Source: JBBRMU01 sp038230655
GTDB taxonomy: Bacteria > Patescibacteriota > Microgenomatia > UBA1406 > GWC2-37-13
Direction: 5' to 3'
DNA: 64,000 nt
NCBI GenBank assembly: GCA_038230655.1
Contig: JBBRMU010000004.1
Span: 1-64,000, forward strand
This document shows, one piece after another, positions 44,785 to 53,579 of the stretch (position 1 is its first letter; each line of letters starts with the position of its first letter). Below the pieces are notes generated by a model. The model searched no databases. It was not told the origin of the DNA and saw only the letters and a list, made by a program, of their open reading frames with translations. A program made the position numbers and the translations under genes.

Positions 44785-46149
44785 ATGGCTCTGTCCAGAA
44801 AACAGCTTCGTTATTACTACTGGATCGTTATTGAGTTTACTAAGAAAAATGCACGATTACTGCTTCTTAGCTTCTTTTTGAGCGTAATATTTATTATAAG
44901 CGTCGTTTCACTTGCCCCTTATCTTATCAATATTACTACAGTAAAAAAAGAAATCATTGGAATGACAGGAGTGACAGGTGTTAACTCAGTCCCAGATAAG
45001 ATCTTATCAAAGGTTTCAAACGGCTTAGTTTTTGTAAACGAAAAAGGAGAAATTGTGCCGATATTAGCCGAAAGTTGGGAGTTGAAAGATAACGGAAAAG
45101 AGTACCAATTTCGCTTAAGAAAAGACCTATATTGGAATAACGGAGATAAGTTTACAGCCCATGACATAAACTACAAATTTAAAGACATTACCATTCTCAT
45201 CCCAAATGACTATGAGATTGACTTCAAACTCAATAAAACACTACCGATTTTCCCTACCTATCTAACTCAACCTATTATAAAAGCGCCTTTTGTAGGAATC
45301 GCCGGACTGTATAAATTTGAGAGAAGCAAGATTAAATTCGGAAATTTATATGAGCTGTATCTGACTCCTACAAAGTCCAACCTTTCACCCATTGTCTACA
45401 AATTCTATGAAAATGAGTCAAAAATGATTGATGCATATAAACTGGGCCAGATAAATGAAATGACCATTACCAAAAAAACAGTCGCTGATTTGTTTAAATC
45501 CTGGAAAAATACTGAGATTGTTAAGTCTACCGACTATACACGGTTGTTAACTTTGTTCTTTAATGTAAATGCCCCTGCTCTCCATCAAAAAGAAAAAAAA
45601 GAGCTGCGTCAGGCCATAGCAATGCAACTGTCAAAAAAAGACTTTTCAGATCAGGGAGAGCTCGCTCATAGTCCAATTCCTCCAATATCATGGGCATATA
45701 ATCCAGATGTTCACCAACAGTTTTATAATGAAGAATTTGTCCAGAAAATTCTTAAAAGCGGCAGCACAAAAACTACTTTAACTCTTAGTACTTATGAAGA
45801 TTATCTCGATATTAGCAATAATATTCAGGATGCATTTAGTGATACCAATATAAAAGTGAATGTAAACGTTCTCTCCTACGATAAACCGACATCATTTGAT
45901 ATGCTTCTCGCATTCTGGAAAGTACCAACAGACCCAGATCAGTACTACTATTGGCACTCAACCCAGACTCAAGGAAATATAACAGGATATAAGAGCGAGA
46001 AAATGGATAAAATACTAGAGGATGGAAGAAGCACTCAATCTCTGAAGGATAGAAAAAAAATCTACTCGACTTTTCAAAAGGTCATAGTAGACGATGTTCC
46101 AGCATATTTCATGTACTATCCTAACATTTACACGATTAAAAGGAAGTGA
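44785..46149 (+). CDS. Membrane-anchored family 5 extracellular solute-binding protein
   Basis: 454 residues. One N-terminal membrane helix (about 25-50), then a periplasmic-binding-protein type 2 fold of the peptide/nickel ABC transporter group (SBP_bac_5). Supporting features are LSKVSNGLVFVNEKGEIVPILAESWELKD, YQFRLRKDLYWNNGDKFTAHDINYKF and the late PTDPDQYYYWHSTQ and KMDKILEDGR elements. No permease or ATPase genes are nearby, so it may bind peptides for a distant transporter or act as an envelope sensor. It is cotranscribed with secG. Confidence 0.87.
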   Translation: MALSRKQLRYYYWIVIEFTKKNARLLLLSFFLSVIFIISVVSLAPYLINITTVKKEIIGMTGVTGVNSVPDKILSKVSNGLVFVNEKGEIVPILAESWELKDNGKEYQFRLRKDLYWNNGDKFTAHDINYKFKDITILIPNDYEIDFKLNKTLPIFPTYLTQPIIKAPFVGIAGLYKFERSKIKFGNLYELYLTPTKSNLSPIVYKFYENESKMIDAYKLGQINEMTITKKTVADLFKSWKNTEIVKSTDYTRLLTLFFNVNAPALHQKEKKELRQAIAMQLSKKDFSDQGELAHSPIPPISWAYNPDVHQQFYNEEFVQKILKSGSTKTTLTLSTYEDYLDISNNIQDAFSDTNIKVNVNVLSYDKPTSFDMLLAFWKVPTDPDQYYYWHSTQTQGNITGYKSEKMDKILEDGRSTQSLKDRKKIYSTFQKVIVDDVPAYFMYYPNIYTIKRK

Positions 46150-46164
46150 TATAATTCTTTTGCT

Positions 46165-46245
46165 GCCCGAGTGGTGAAATGGCATACACGCAGTCTTGAG
46201 GAGGCTGTGCCGCAAGGCGTGGAGGTTCAACTCCTCTCTCGGGCA
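46165..46245 (+). tRNA. tRNA-Leu (anticodon GAG)
   Basis: GCCCGAG (46165-46171) pairs with CTCGGGC (46238-46244), with discriminator A at 46245. The anticodon stem CAGTC/GGCTG encloses TTGAGGA, giving GAG. A long variable arm (GCC-GCAA-GGC) confirms a class II tRNA. CCA is not fully encoded (ACCG). TATAAT at 46150-46155 immediately follows the upstream stop codon. Confidence 0.96.
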
Positions 46246-46290
46246 CCGCATTAGGTAAGATACCATTTAGGATACTATACTATCTAAAAT

Positions 46291-46419
46291 ATGCTCAAAG
46301 CGAAGTCTGGTCAGGAAATACGGAAAATGCTCCTCTATAATCTAACCTTAAGCACTAGTATCTCTTACATAGTTGTTATTGCATTCATACTCGCTTCTTT
46401 TACTCGCAATATATACTAA
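46291..46419 (+). CDS. Small membrane protein, 42 residues
   Basis: Open frame MLKAKSGQEIRKMLLY followed by one hydrophobic helix (SISYIVVIAFILASFT), stop TAA at 46417-46419. TATACT (46276-46281) ends nine bases before ATG, the usual layout for genes here. Not recognised. Not detectable by length-based gene calling. Confidence 0.55.
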   Translation: MLKAKSGQEIRKMLLYNLTLSTSISYIVVIAFILASFTRNIY

Positions 46420-46504
46420 TTTTAGTTAATTAACTTAAGTGAGTTACTAAATAGTTATAAATTCAAATTTATCTAACTTAATTAACTATAGTAATTAACT
46501 AAAA
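46420..46504. repeat. AT-rich 13-bp inverted repeat before a secreted-protein gene
   Basis: TTTTAGTTAATTA (46420-46432) is the exact reverse complement of TAATTAACTAAAA (46492-46504), 59 bases apart. Further TTAATTAACTATAG units lie between, so several AT-only half-sites are present. The gene starts at 46529. The layout suits a looping repressor or an AT-hook-type regulator, but AT-rich chance repeats cannot be excluded. Confidence 0.4.
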
Positions 46505-46528
46505 ACATTATAAATTTATATTTTAAAT

Positions 46529-47311
46529 ATGAATATTAGAAAAAGAGTATTGGGTAGTGGGGTTATGTTAGGGATAGCAGGAATGATTATAACGGGATCA
46601 GTAGTATTATCAAATGGCAAAGTATTAAGTATGAACACAGTACATGCACAGGATACTTCTGCTGCAATGCAACAGAATCAAGGATCTGTACAGATGGATA
46701 GACCTGCGTCTGATGTAAATTTGCAGCAAGCAATGGCATCAGGACCAATGAAGATGGAAACAAGATTTGCTACAGCAAAAGCAGATAATCTGAGAATTTT
46801 ATTAAACTCTTTGAATGCTGAGCATATGAACTTAGTTTCTAACGTTCTCAGAAATGGTTATGAAGGCACAGCAGGTTTTGATGCATCATTAGCTTCATTA
46901 GATAAAAATTCTAATGATTTAGCTGCATCAATTGGAGCTGTCTACGGTCCAGATGCTCAAGCAAAATTTTTAACAATATGGAGAAGTCACATAACGTACT
47001 TTAAGGACTATACAGTTGCCATGAAAATGGGAGATCAAGCTGGACAGGACACAGCGGTTAAGAACTTAGGTATGTATGTAAATAACATCTCAGACTTTTT
47101 GTCTAAAGCAAATCCTAATTTGCCCTATGATGCAGTGCATCAAGTAGTTACTGACCACGTTGCTTTGTTAAAAGGGACAATAGATAAAGAAGCACAACAA
47201 GACTATGTAGGGTCATATGCTAATCAAAGAGCTGGTGATAAGCAGATCCGTGAGAAAGTTGCTGACACAGTTGCAGGCGGAATTGTAAAACAATATCCAA
47301 ATAAGTTTTAA
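46529..47311 (+). CDS. Secreted helical protein of unknown function
   Basis: 260 residues. A signal peptide (about 1-38, cleavage near VHAQ) leads to a Gln/Met-rich spacer (AAMQQNQGSVQMDRP). A helical domain with repeated halves follows: LRILLNSLNAEHMNL...FDASLASLDKNSNDLAASIG, WRSHITYFKDYTVAMKMGDQ and HVALLKGTID. The repeated pattern of His and Met in helices suggests a bundle, possibly metal-binding. No family name can be given. Two terminators follow. Confidence 0.7.
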   Translation: MNIRKRVLGSGVMLGIAGMIITGSVVLSNGKVLSMNTVHAQDTSAAMQQNQGSVQMDRPASDVNLQQAMASGPMKMETRFATAKADNLRILLNSLNAEHMNLVSNVLRNGYEGTAGFDASLASLDKNSNDLAASIGAVYGPDAQAKFLTIWRSHITYFKDYTVAMKMGDQAGQDTAVKNLGMYVNNISDFLSKANPNLPYDAVHQVVTDHVALLKGTIDKEAQQDYVGSYANQRAGDKQIREKVADTVAGGIVKQYPNKF

Positions 47312-47341
47312 ATAGTAGTAACAGCTATCTACAAAAATTGT

Positions 47342-47367
47342 CCTCGCTACAGCGGGGGCTTTTTTTG
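47342..47367 (+). terminator. Intrinsic terminator
   Basis: CCTCGC pairs with GCGGGG (one G-T pair) around TACA, followed by GC and a run of seven T. A backup lies downstream: a GCCG-CAGAT / ATCTG-CGGC stem (47415-47445), then ACAAC (47446-47450) with GTTGT (47458-47462) and six T. The three hairpins insulate the next operon. Confidence 0.85.
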
Positions 47368-47548
47368 GTATCTTTTCTTCATCAAGTCTAACAGTTTATA
47401 CACATTATCTTCCTGCCGACAGATGCTTTATCCAATATCTGCGGCACAACTTCTTTTGTTGTTTTTTCATACTTCATTATCATTTTAGGCGTAAATAAGA
47501 TATACTATATTCAGTTAGGTTTTAGATACGATTGGCGATTTATCAAAA

Positions 47549-49128
47549 ATGGTTAAAGGCAAAATGGATAAAAAAATAAAAGCTAAGACACATCAAGGAC
47601 AACAAAAAAGCGGTGCTAACAAGTCCACAACGGATTTACGTAGCGGTAACCAAGATGATGCTGTAAAACATGCACAAGACATTATTGATATTGTTCGGGA
47701 GCCATTTCTTGTCCTTGATAACAAGCTCAACGTGGTGAACGCAAACGGTGCTTTTTACAAAATGTATAAAGTATCCAAAAGTGCTACTGAAGGAAAACTG
47801 GTCTACAAGTTAGGAAATCAACAGTGGGATATTCCAGAGTTGCGTAAAATCCTTGAAGAAGTGCTACCAAAAAAAGAACGATTAACAGACCTAGAAGTGA
47901 AGCATGACTTTCCTGATATAGGAAAAAAACCATGCTCCTAAATGCCCGACAGATAGCCAACTCTGAGCTTATTTTATTGTCAATTGAAGACATTACTGCA
48001 CAAAGTCAAGCGGAAGAGGCAAAGGAAAGAGAAGTGAAACATTTTCGTGCGTTGATTGAAAACAGTGAAGATGCAATTGCACTGGTTAATGCCGCTGGTA
48101 AAGTAATATATGGTAGTCCTTCCACAGTAAGGGTGTTGGGCTATACCTCAGAGGAGCTTCAAAAACTCCCCAATCCATTTGAACTTGTCCCACCAGACGA
48201 GCGAAAACCTGTCACTACACTGTTTGAAAAAATCCTCAAAAAGCCAGGCAGTAGTGGGCATACCACTCATAGAATGAAGCACAAGAACGGCAGTTTTATT
48301 TGGGTGGAGTCTGTTTTGACTAATCTGCTAACTGATCCTAACGTTTGTGCAGTCGTCATCAATTACCGTGATGTCAATAAAAAGAGAGAGCTTGAAATCC
48401 AAAAAGATGAGTTTATTGGTATCGCTTCTCATGAATTAAAAACACCTGTTACCAGCATTAAAGGATATACCCAAGTATTGCAAAACAGGTTTGGCAAAGA
48501 TGGAAATATAAAAGCAGTTGAACTTTTATCACGAATGGATGGGCAAATTAACAAACTATCCAGCCTTATTGCAGATTTACTTGACTCAACCAAGATAGAA
48601 GGGGGGAAACTTCAGTTTCACGAAGGATATTTTGATTTTAACAAACTGACAACAGAGATTGTTGAAGAAATGCAACTCACATCAACCAAACATACCATTA
48701 TCAAAAAATTAGCAACCACAAAAACTATCTATGGTGACCGTGACAGAATCGGTCAGGTGATTATCAATCTCCTTGCAAATGCAATCAAATACTCTCCTCA
48801 TTCAAACAAAATTATTGTAACGACTTCAGAAGACAAAGAAAACATAACGCTTTGTGTCCAGGATTTCGGCGTAGGAGTACCGAAAGAAAAACAAGATAAA
48901 GTTTTTGACCGCTTCTTTCGAGTCAGCGGAAAGAAGAGAGATACCTTTGCAGGGTTAGGGCTGGGATTATATATTGCAGCCGAGATAATAAAGCGACATA
49001 GTGGTCGTATTTGGGTTGAAAGTGGCAGGAAAAAAGGCTCAACATTCTGTTTCAGTTTGCCTATTAAAAAAGGACTGTGGAAGAAACAAACCAATAGCCT
49101 TGTTGAGGAGGAATTAAAACATAAATAA
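47549..49128 (+). pseudogene. PAS-domain sensor histidine kinase split by a -1 frameshift at seven A
   Basis: The first frame (47549-47941) encodes an N-terminal PAS-like domain (EPFLVLDNKLNVVNANGAFY). It leaves the protein after GKK in a run of seven A (47923-47929). The -1 frame continues directly with TMLLNARQIANSELILLSIEDIT, the normal continuation of this PAS type. A second PAS, the H-box (FIGIASHELKTPVTS) and the ATPase (NLLANAIKYSP, DFGVGVPKEKQ, GLGLGLYIA) complete it. The full protein would be about 526 residues, cytoplasmic, with no membrane helix. The second part could also start alone at ATG 47932. Frameshift, slippage or an indel error are all possible. Confidence 0.8.
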
Positions 49129-49156
49129 TCACAACTCTTCTACAAATAAGCAAAGC

Positions 49157-49528
49157 TTGCCTTTCAACGAAGTTAAGAAAAAGATATTAGTTGCTGATGA
49201 TGATACAGCTATTTTAGATGTTCTCACTTTAATGCTTGAAGACGCAGGATATGAAGTTACGTCAACAGTAGATGGTCAAACAGTACGGAAAGTATTGAGT
49301 GAATTGCCTGACCTTATTTTACTGGACATATGGATGTCGGGTACTGATGGAAGGGATATTTGTAAACAATTAAAGAGTATTAAGAAAACAAAACATATTC
49401 CCATTATTATGATTTCGGCAAATAAAGATACAAGAAAGATTGCCAAAGAAGCAGGTGCAGATGATTTTATAGCCAAACCATTCGGGATGAAAGAGTTATT
49501 AGCAAAAGTAGAGAAATACACCAAATAA
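49157..49528 (+). CDS. Response regulator receiver-domain protein
   Basis: Single receiver domain with phosphoacceptor Asp in LILLDIWMSGTDG, acidic pocket LVADDD, and the MISA threonine/serine-position region and KPFG lysine. There is no output domain, so it probably relays phosphate between the two flanking kinases. TTG 49157 is the first usual start. However, ATA at 49121 lies nine bases after a strong AGGAGG (49106-49111) and overlaps the kinase stop (ATAAATAA), so translation may begin there. Confidence 0.88.
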   Translation: MPFNEVKKKILVADDDTAILDVLTLMLEDAGYEVTSTVDGQTVRKVLSELPDLILLDIWMSGTDGRDICKQLKSIKKTKHIPIIMISANKDTRKIAKEAGADDFIAKPFGMKELLAKVEKYTK

Positions 49529-49542
49529 ATTAGAGATAAAGT

Positions 49543-50694
49543 ATGGATAAAAAAATAAAAGTTCCATTTACGAATAAAACAACAACAGAAAAAGCTCGCA
49601 GAGTTTCAATCGTTGGAGGTGACGAAGGGTATCGTTTATTTGTTGAGGGTGTAAAAGAGTATGCCATGATTATGCTTGATACAAAAGGAAACATTATTGG
49701 ATGGAACAAAGGAGCGGAAAACCTGTTGGGATACAAAGAAAAAGAAATTATTGGCAAGCACTTTTCAAGACTTTTCACCCTTGAAGATAGAAAGGCGAAT
49801 AAGCCAAAGTTAGAGTTAGAACAAGCACTTGAAACAGGTACGGGTGAGGATGAAAACTGGCTGGTAAGATGTGATAAAAGCAGATTTTGGGCGAGTGGTA
49901 TGTCAACACCGCTGCGAGATAAAGCTGGAAACTTACTGGGGTTTGCCAAAATAATTAGAGATTTATCAGAACGGAAAGAGCTTGAGCAGCAAAAGGATGA
50001 CTTTATTAGTATGGCAAGCCACGAGCTTAAAACACCTCTTACAAGCATTAAAGCATATGCCGAGATACTACATAGACATCTTGAACAAATTAAGGAAACC
50101 AAAGGTCTTTCCCACCTTATTAAAATGCAGGAGCAGATAATCAAACAGGACAACCTAATTCGCGATTTACTTAGTGTTTCCAAGATACAATCTGGTATGG
50201 CAGACTACCAGACTGAAGAATTTAACCTTGATAGTTTAGTAAAGGACACGGCAAAAGAGTTAGAAGCTACCGCACCTACACATCAAATTGTGGTCATAGG
50301 GAAAACTACCAAAAAAATTAGTGCCATAAAACAGCATATTGAACAGGTTTTAACAAACTTCCTGACCAACGCCATAAAGTACTCACCTGAGGCAAAAAAA
50401 ATAATTGTTCGGTTGTCTGAGGATAAAAAGAGTGTAACAGTCAGCGTCGAAGATTTTGGTATGGGTATCCCGAAGGAGCAGAAAAAGAGAGTCTTTGACA
50501 GGTTTTACCGAAGCGAAAATGTAAAAACAAAAGCACAGTCTGGCTATGGGTTAGGTTTATATATTGCATCACAGATAATTAAGCAGTATGGAGGACAAAT
50601 AAAGGTTGAGAGTGTTGAAGGAAAAGGCTCAAAATTCTCGTTTTCATTACCACTAATTAAGAAAAGTATACACATTATACTTAAGAGGGATTAG
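49543..50694 (+). CDS. PAS-domain sensor histidine kinase
   Basis: 383 residues, cytoplasmic: one PAS domain (AMIMLDTKGNIIGWNKGAENLLGYKEKEIIG), then the H-box DDFISMASHELKTPLTS, N-box NFLTNAIKYSP, G1 DFGMGIPKEQ, F-box FDRFYR and G2 GYGLGLYIASQII. The N-terminal MDKKIK resembles the start of the first kinase. It begins 14 bases after the receiver gene, so the three form one signalling operon. The target promoter is unknown. Confidence 0.93.
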   Translation: MDKKIKVPFTNKTTTEKARRVSIVGGDEGYRLFVEGVKEYAMIMLDTKGNIIGWNKGAENLLGYKEKEIIGKHFSRLFTLEDRKANKPKLELEQALETGTGEDENWLVRCDKSRFWASGMSTPLRDKAGNLLGFAKIIRDLSERKELEQQKDDFISMASHELKTPLTSIKAYAEILHRHLEQIKETKGLSHLIKMQEQIIKQDNLIRDLLSVSKIQSGMADYQTEEFNLDSLVKDTAKELEATAPTHQIVVIGKTTKKISAIKQHIEQVLTNFLTNAIKYSPEAKKIIVRLSEDKKSVTVSVEDFGMGIPKEQKKRVFDRFYRSENVKTKAQSGYGLGLYIASQIIKQYGGQIKVESVEGKGSKFSFSLPLIKKSIHIILKRD

Positions 50695-50817
50695 TGCTGT
50701 AGTAAATCTTTGGGTTTTTCTTTTGTGTCGACGCTTTTTGTCTTTTTCTGCAATTTTCTTATATGCAACGGTATTGGCAATCAATAAACTGATAATTATC
50801 CCAAAGATAAATATCAT
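50653..50817 (-). CDS. Possible small membrane protein overlapping the kinase end
   Basis: 54-codon frame on the minus strand: a hydrophobic start (MIFIFGIIISLLIANTVAYK) followed by a strongly basic tail (KDKKRRHKRKTQ). The topology is plausible for a small membrane peptide, but it overlaps the end of the kinase gene by 42 bases, and no -10 or ribosome site is clear. It could be chance. The rest of 50818-51042 holds nothing I can identify. Confidence 0.3.
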   Translation of the reverse strand: MIFIFGIIISLLIANTVAYKKIAEKDKKRRHKRKTQRFTTALIPLKYNVYTFLN

Positions 50818-51042
50818 CCTAATAAAGAAGGATATGCATTATTTAATACAATTATAAATACTTCCTTAGATACATCTTTGTTTAGCCAACCAACTCATTG
50901 AACCTACCGAATTTTATCTTACCTATATCTTACCGCTATCTCACCACCATCTTAAAGTGTTGTTCTACTATTAATTTAGATGTGTGAATGATAATTGCTC
51001 TTCGAATTATAAATTACCATACTATGGAAAGAGGTGAAATAA

Positions 51043-51696
51043 ATGAATATATTTACAAAAAGGATTATTGGGGCTGTGACAACACTTGGATTATTTACCC
51101 TTGTGCTGGTAATGGGTGCTTCAAATACCTTCGCGTCAACGGATGGTTCAATAGCCGGAAGCCATGTTGGTATGCCAATGCATACCAAGAATATGGGTAA
51201 CACTCAAGGATGGTATAACGGGAAAACGGTCACTTTCTCATATCATACCTTGAATGGTTTTTGCGAGCAGCCACCAAAAAGCGGAGCGCCTTCAAACTGT
51301 GAAGTAGGAGCTGAAGCAATGGGTGTGCCAAGAGCAGGGGCAGTACCAATTCTATATGTTATAGAACCAGTTGGATTCAGACCTGCTACTTCAACCCTAC
51401 AGTGCCCGAAAGTTGGTAATTGTATCAATCATCCATCAACACTTGATGTATCAAGAGTTAATGGTCCAGGTACAGAAAACGTACCGCTTCCCGCACACAG
51501 TCACATTATAACTGTACCTGATAGTGGTTGGCATCAGATTTATGTTATTGGAGTTAAAGATCCAAATGCATACAGTCAGATTGCCCAAGGTAAGAGTATA
51601 GAAACAGTGAGAACGCTTCAAAAAAGTGGAGCCGCAGTCACTGCAGACACACAAACGAATGCCTTTCTATTCTTTGATGTTCTAGGGGCAAAATAA
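51043..51696 (+). CDS. Secreted protein of unknown function
   Basis: 217 residues. A signal peptide (about 1-30, MNIFTKRIIGAVTTLGLFTLV to NTFA) is followed by a His/Met-containing start (GSHVGMPMHTKNMG) and a beta-rich domain with four cysteines (GFCEQPP, SNCEVG, LQCPKVGNC). A strong ribosome site (AGAGGTGA) precedes ATG, unlike the leaderless housekeeping genes. Family not recognised. Its neighbours and Met/His content fit periplasm-side metal handling, by context only. Confidence 0.75.
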   Translation: MNIFTKRIIGAVTTLGLFTLVLVMGASNTFASTDGSIAGSHVGMPMHTKNMGNTQGWYNGKTVTFSYHTLNGFCEQPPKSGAPSNCEVGAEAMGVPRAGAVPILYVIEPVGFRPATSTLQCPKVGNCINHPSTLDVSRVNGPGTENVPLPAHSHIITVPDSGWHQIYVIGVKDPNAYSQIAQGKSIETVRTLQKSGAAVTADTQTNAFLFFDVLGAK

Positions 51697-51702
51697 GTAC
51701 AC

Positions 51703-51745
51703 ATTCTAGTGGGTTGAAATATCCCCACTAGAATATTGCTATAAG
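51703..51745 (+). promoter_or_regulatory. CsoR-like operator and promoter before the Met-rich gene
   Basis: A perfect 11-bp inverted repeat, ATTCTAGTGGG (51703-51713) with CCCACTAGAAT (51724-51734). It contains CCACTAGAATAT (51725-51736), the same 12 bases as in the csoR operator at 8526-8537. An extended -10 (TGC-TATAAG, 51737-51745) follows, with a TTGAAA (51714-51719) as a distant -35. No T-run follows, so it is not a terminator of the upstream gene. A 21-codon frame (51761-51826) lies in the leader. Confidence 0.6.
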
Positions 51746-51916
51746 ATAGAAATAGAATTTATGAAAATACATTTTGAAGATATAAAAATAAATTTACTTA
51801 ACGATAAAAATCGGACTGCTGAGTAGTAGTGAAATTAAGTAAATTCAATAAGTTATAAATTAATTTGAGCGATGATTTATAAATTTAATACTAATCAAAA
51901 GGAGGTGAAATACATA

Positions 51917-52192
51917 ATGAAAAATAATATAGTTGCTTTTGCTGTTGCGTTTTTAATAGGAATTGCAACACTTGCAGGAATATCCTCAGTTAAGGCGATG
52001 GATACTCAAGGAATGATGCAACCAACGCAAGGAATGATGCAGAATGGTGCCAATACGAATAATGGGTCTATAATGAATAATGGTTCAAAAATGAACGGTT
52101 CATCAGATTTGCGAACAGGTCAAGGAGGAGGCTCAGGAATGATGCCTAATGGTGCACCTTCTACCGGAATGGGTGGTACATTTGGAAGATAA
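51917..52192 (+). CDS. Small secreted Met-rich protein, probable copper binder
   Basis: 91 residues from ATG 51917, eight bases after a full AAAGGAGGTGA site. The signal peptide (MKNNIVAFAVAFLIGIATL, cleavage near VKA) is followed by a low-complexity mature part with repeated Met pairs and Asn/Gly (QGMMQPTQGMMQNG, SIMNNGSKMNGS, GSGMMPNG). Met-rich, Cys-free secreted proteins of this kind often bind Cu(I) outside the cytoplasm. The shared operator half-site with csoR supports that role. A palindromic element follows and then a sortase gene. Confidence 0.75.
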   Translation: MKNNIVAFAVAFLIGIATLAGISSVKAMDTQGMMQPTQGMMQNGANTNNGSIMNNGSKMNGSSDLRTGQGGGSGMMPNGAPSTGMGGTFGR

Positions 52193-52218
52193 GATGCAGT
52201 TTGTATCTTAGTTTCAAT

Positions 52219-52246
52219 AAGCACCTGGAAGCGCTTCCAGGTGCTT
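52219..52246 (+). terminator. Perfect 28-base palindrome between Met-rich gene and sortase
   Basis: AAGCACCTGGAAGC (52219-52232) is followed at once by its reverse complement (52233-52246). Only three T then a C follow, and the next ATG is nine bases later. It may terminate the upstream transcript or stabilise a 3' end; as DNA it could extrude a cruciform. Confidence 0.6.
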
Positions 52247-52254
52247 TCTGAAGT

Positions 52255-52830
52255 ATGAATAAACAATTAAACTTCGCATTTGTTATTATTCTTGGGTTAT
52301 TTTTTAGTGCGATTTTTTATACCGTTTTCCTTCACCCTCCAAAGTATTCAAATGGTCAAAAGATTACAGTCAGTAGTCAAAATATTGCAGTACCTTTGAC
52401 CTTAACCATAAAGAAACTAGGTATTACAACGTCCATCGAATCAGTAGGAAAAGATGTAAGCGGAAACATGGATGTCCCCAAAAATGTAAGTAATGTGGGA
52501 TGGTACAAGTTTGGAGCAAGACCTGGTGAACACGGAAATGCAGTGATTGCAGGTCATCTTGACTCTGAAACAGGACCGGCAGTATTCTACAATCTCTCAA
52601 CTCTTCAGCCAGGTGATGAAGTCACCCTTACAGATACTGTGGGGCACAAATTTATCTACATTGTAAAGACTCAAGCAATATATGATGATGATAAGTTTCC
52701 TCTTCAGCAAGTATTTGGTAATCAAAATAAATCAATGCTCAATCTAATCACCTGTCGAGGTGTGTTTAATACAATTACTAAAAATTACTCGCAGAGGGTG
52801 GTCGTTTACACACAATTAAAACAGATTTAA
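52255..52830 (+). CDS. Sortase (class E/F-like)
   Basis: Membrane transpeptidase that anchors surface proteins. 191 residues: N-terminal hydrophobic anchor (about 7-25), then the sortase beta-barrel with catalytic His101 (VIAGHLDS), Cys167 (NLITCRG) and Arg181 (YSQRVVVY). The VPKNVSNVGWYKFGARPGEHG segment is typical of class E/F enzymes. No clear LPxTG substrate is seen next to it. Confidence 0.93.
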   Translation: MNKQLNFAFVIILGLFFSAIFYTVFLHPPKYSNGQKITVSSQNIAVPLTLTIKKLGITTSIESVGKDVSGNMDVPKNVSNVGWYKFGARPGEHGNAVIAGHLDSETGPAVFYNLSTLQPGDEVTLTDTVGHKFIYIVKTQAIYDDDKFPLQQVFGNQNKSMLNLITCRGVFNTITKNYSQRVVVYTQLKQI

Positions 52831-52848
52831 TGGGATTCTTCCCTCATC

Positions 52849-53046
52849 TTACATTCCATCTATTACATTAAGATATCTCAACTGTTTCATTCTTTGAGTT
52901 GAGATAAAAAGGCTTTCAATAATGACTTCGTTTTCAGCATTAAGTAAATCTTTCGTAAACTCGTTGTAAAAGGTAGTTTCATCATATAAAACTAAGGTGA
53001 ACAAATCTGGAGAGGTATGTTGAATTAATTTATTAAAGATGTTCAT
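52849..53046 (-). pseudogene. Truncated phospholipase D-like domain fragment
   Basis: 65 residues. The start (VLYDETTFYNEFTKDLLNAENEV and IIESLFISTQRMKQL) matches the beginning of PLD-like nuclease/helicase-associated domains in which a conserved FIS-x-RM-x-x-L helix follows. The frame then ends after ten unrelated residues, without any HxK motif. ATG 53046 overlaps the stop of the recombinase remnant, with an AAAGGAGGTGA site. Likely an element-boundary fragment. Confidence 0.55.
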
Positions 53047-53165
53047 GATTTCACCTCCTTTCTGAAGTGTGAAAGTGCGATTAAAAGAGCAGTTTTCTCT
53101 TTAGACTCAATTTTGGAGGTTAAATAGGTTCGAACAGTGTCCCAGATGGGGCACTTCGATTTAAT
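53043..53165 (-). pseudogene. C-terminal remnant of a second serine recombinase
   Basis: A minus-strand frame from 53165 to TGA at 53045-53043 encodes IKSKCPIWDTVRTYLTSKIESK and then EKTALLIALSHFRKEV. It aligns residue by residue with the last part of the intact recombinase at 53907 (WCTIWDETRTYSTSRIDSK, EKTALLEAIEYFTKEV). No start codon or other domain remains. It shows that at least two related recombinase genes ended in this region. Confidence 0.75.
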
Positions 53166-53180
53166 TTAGAATAATTCTTT

Positions 53181-53579
53181 CTAGAATATGATATTTATGG
53201 CTTCTCTAGGAGAAATGATTTTAGTATCCTTCCATTTTTTAAGAGGGAGCAAGTGTTTTTTATCTCCCGTTATTAAATAATCAGCTTTACTTTCTTCAGC
53301 TAATTCCAAAAGATATTCGTCTTTTGTATCTTGAGAGAATTTAACTTTTTTCTGTGGAATATGAAGTATTCCATAATCTAGTAAAATAGAAACATCTTGT
53401 ATTAATGCTTCATCTACTTCAAATTTATTGAGTAACTTATCAAATATCTCATTATATAACTGTTTAGAGGTGCATAAAATAAACTTTTTTCTTTGAATAC
53501 CTTCAAGTATCAATTTTGGAGTACCGCCATATAAAACACCTGAGATAACAACATTTGAATCTAAAATTATTTTATGCAT
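53181..53579 (-). CDS. PIN-domain toxin
   Basis: 132 residues of the PIN-family RNase type: N-terminal ILDSNVVISGVL (Asp), LYNEIFDKLL (Glu), DTKDEYLLELA (Asp) and ADYLITGDKKHLL (Asp), ending with a PREAI segment. Such toxins cut tRNA or mRNA when freed. The start overlaps the end of the upstream antitoxin gene by eight bases, the usual layout of a toxin-antitoxin pair. Confidence 0.9.
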   Translation of the reverse strand: MHKIILDSNVVISGVLYGGTPKLILEGIQRKKFILCTSKQLYNEIFDKLLNKFEVDEALIQDVSILLDYGILHIPQKKVKFSQDTKDEYLLELAEESKADYLITGDKKHLLPLKKWKDTKIISPREAINIIF

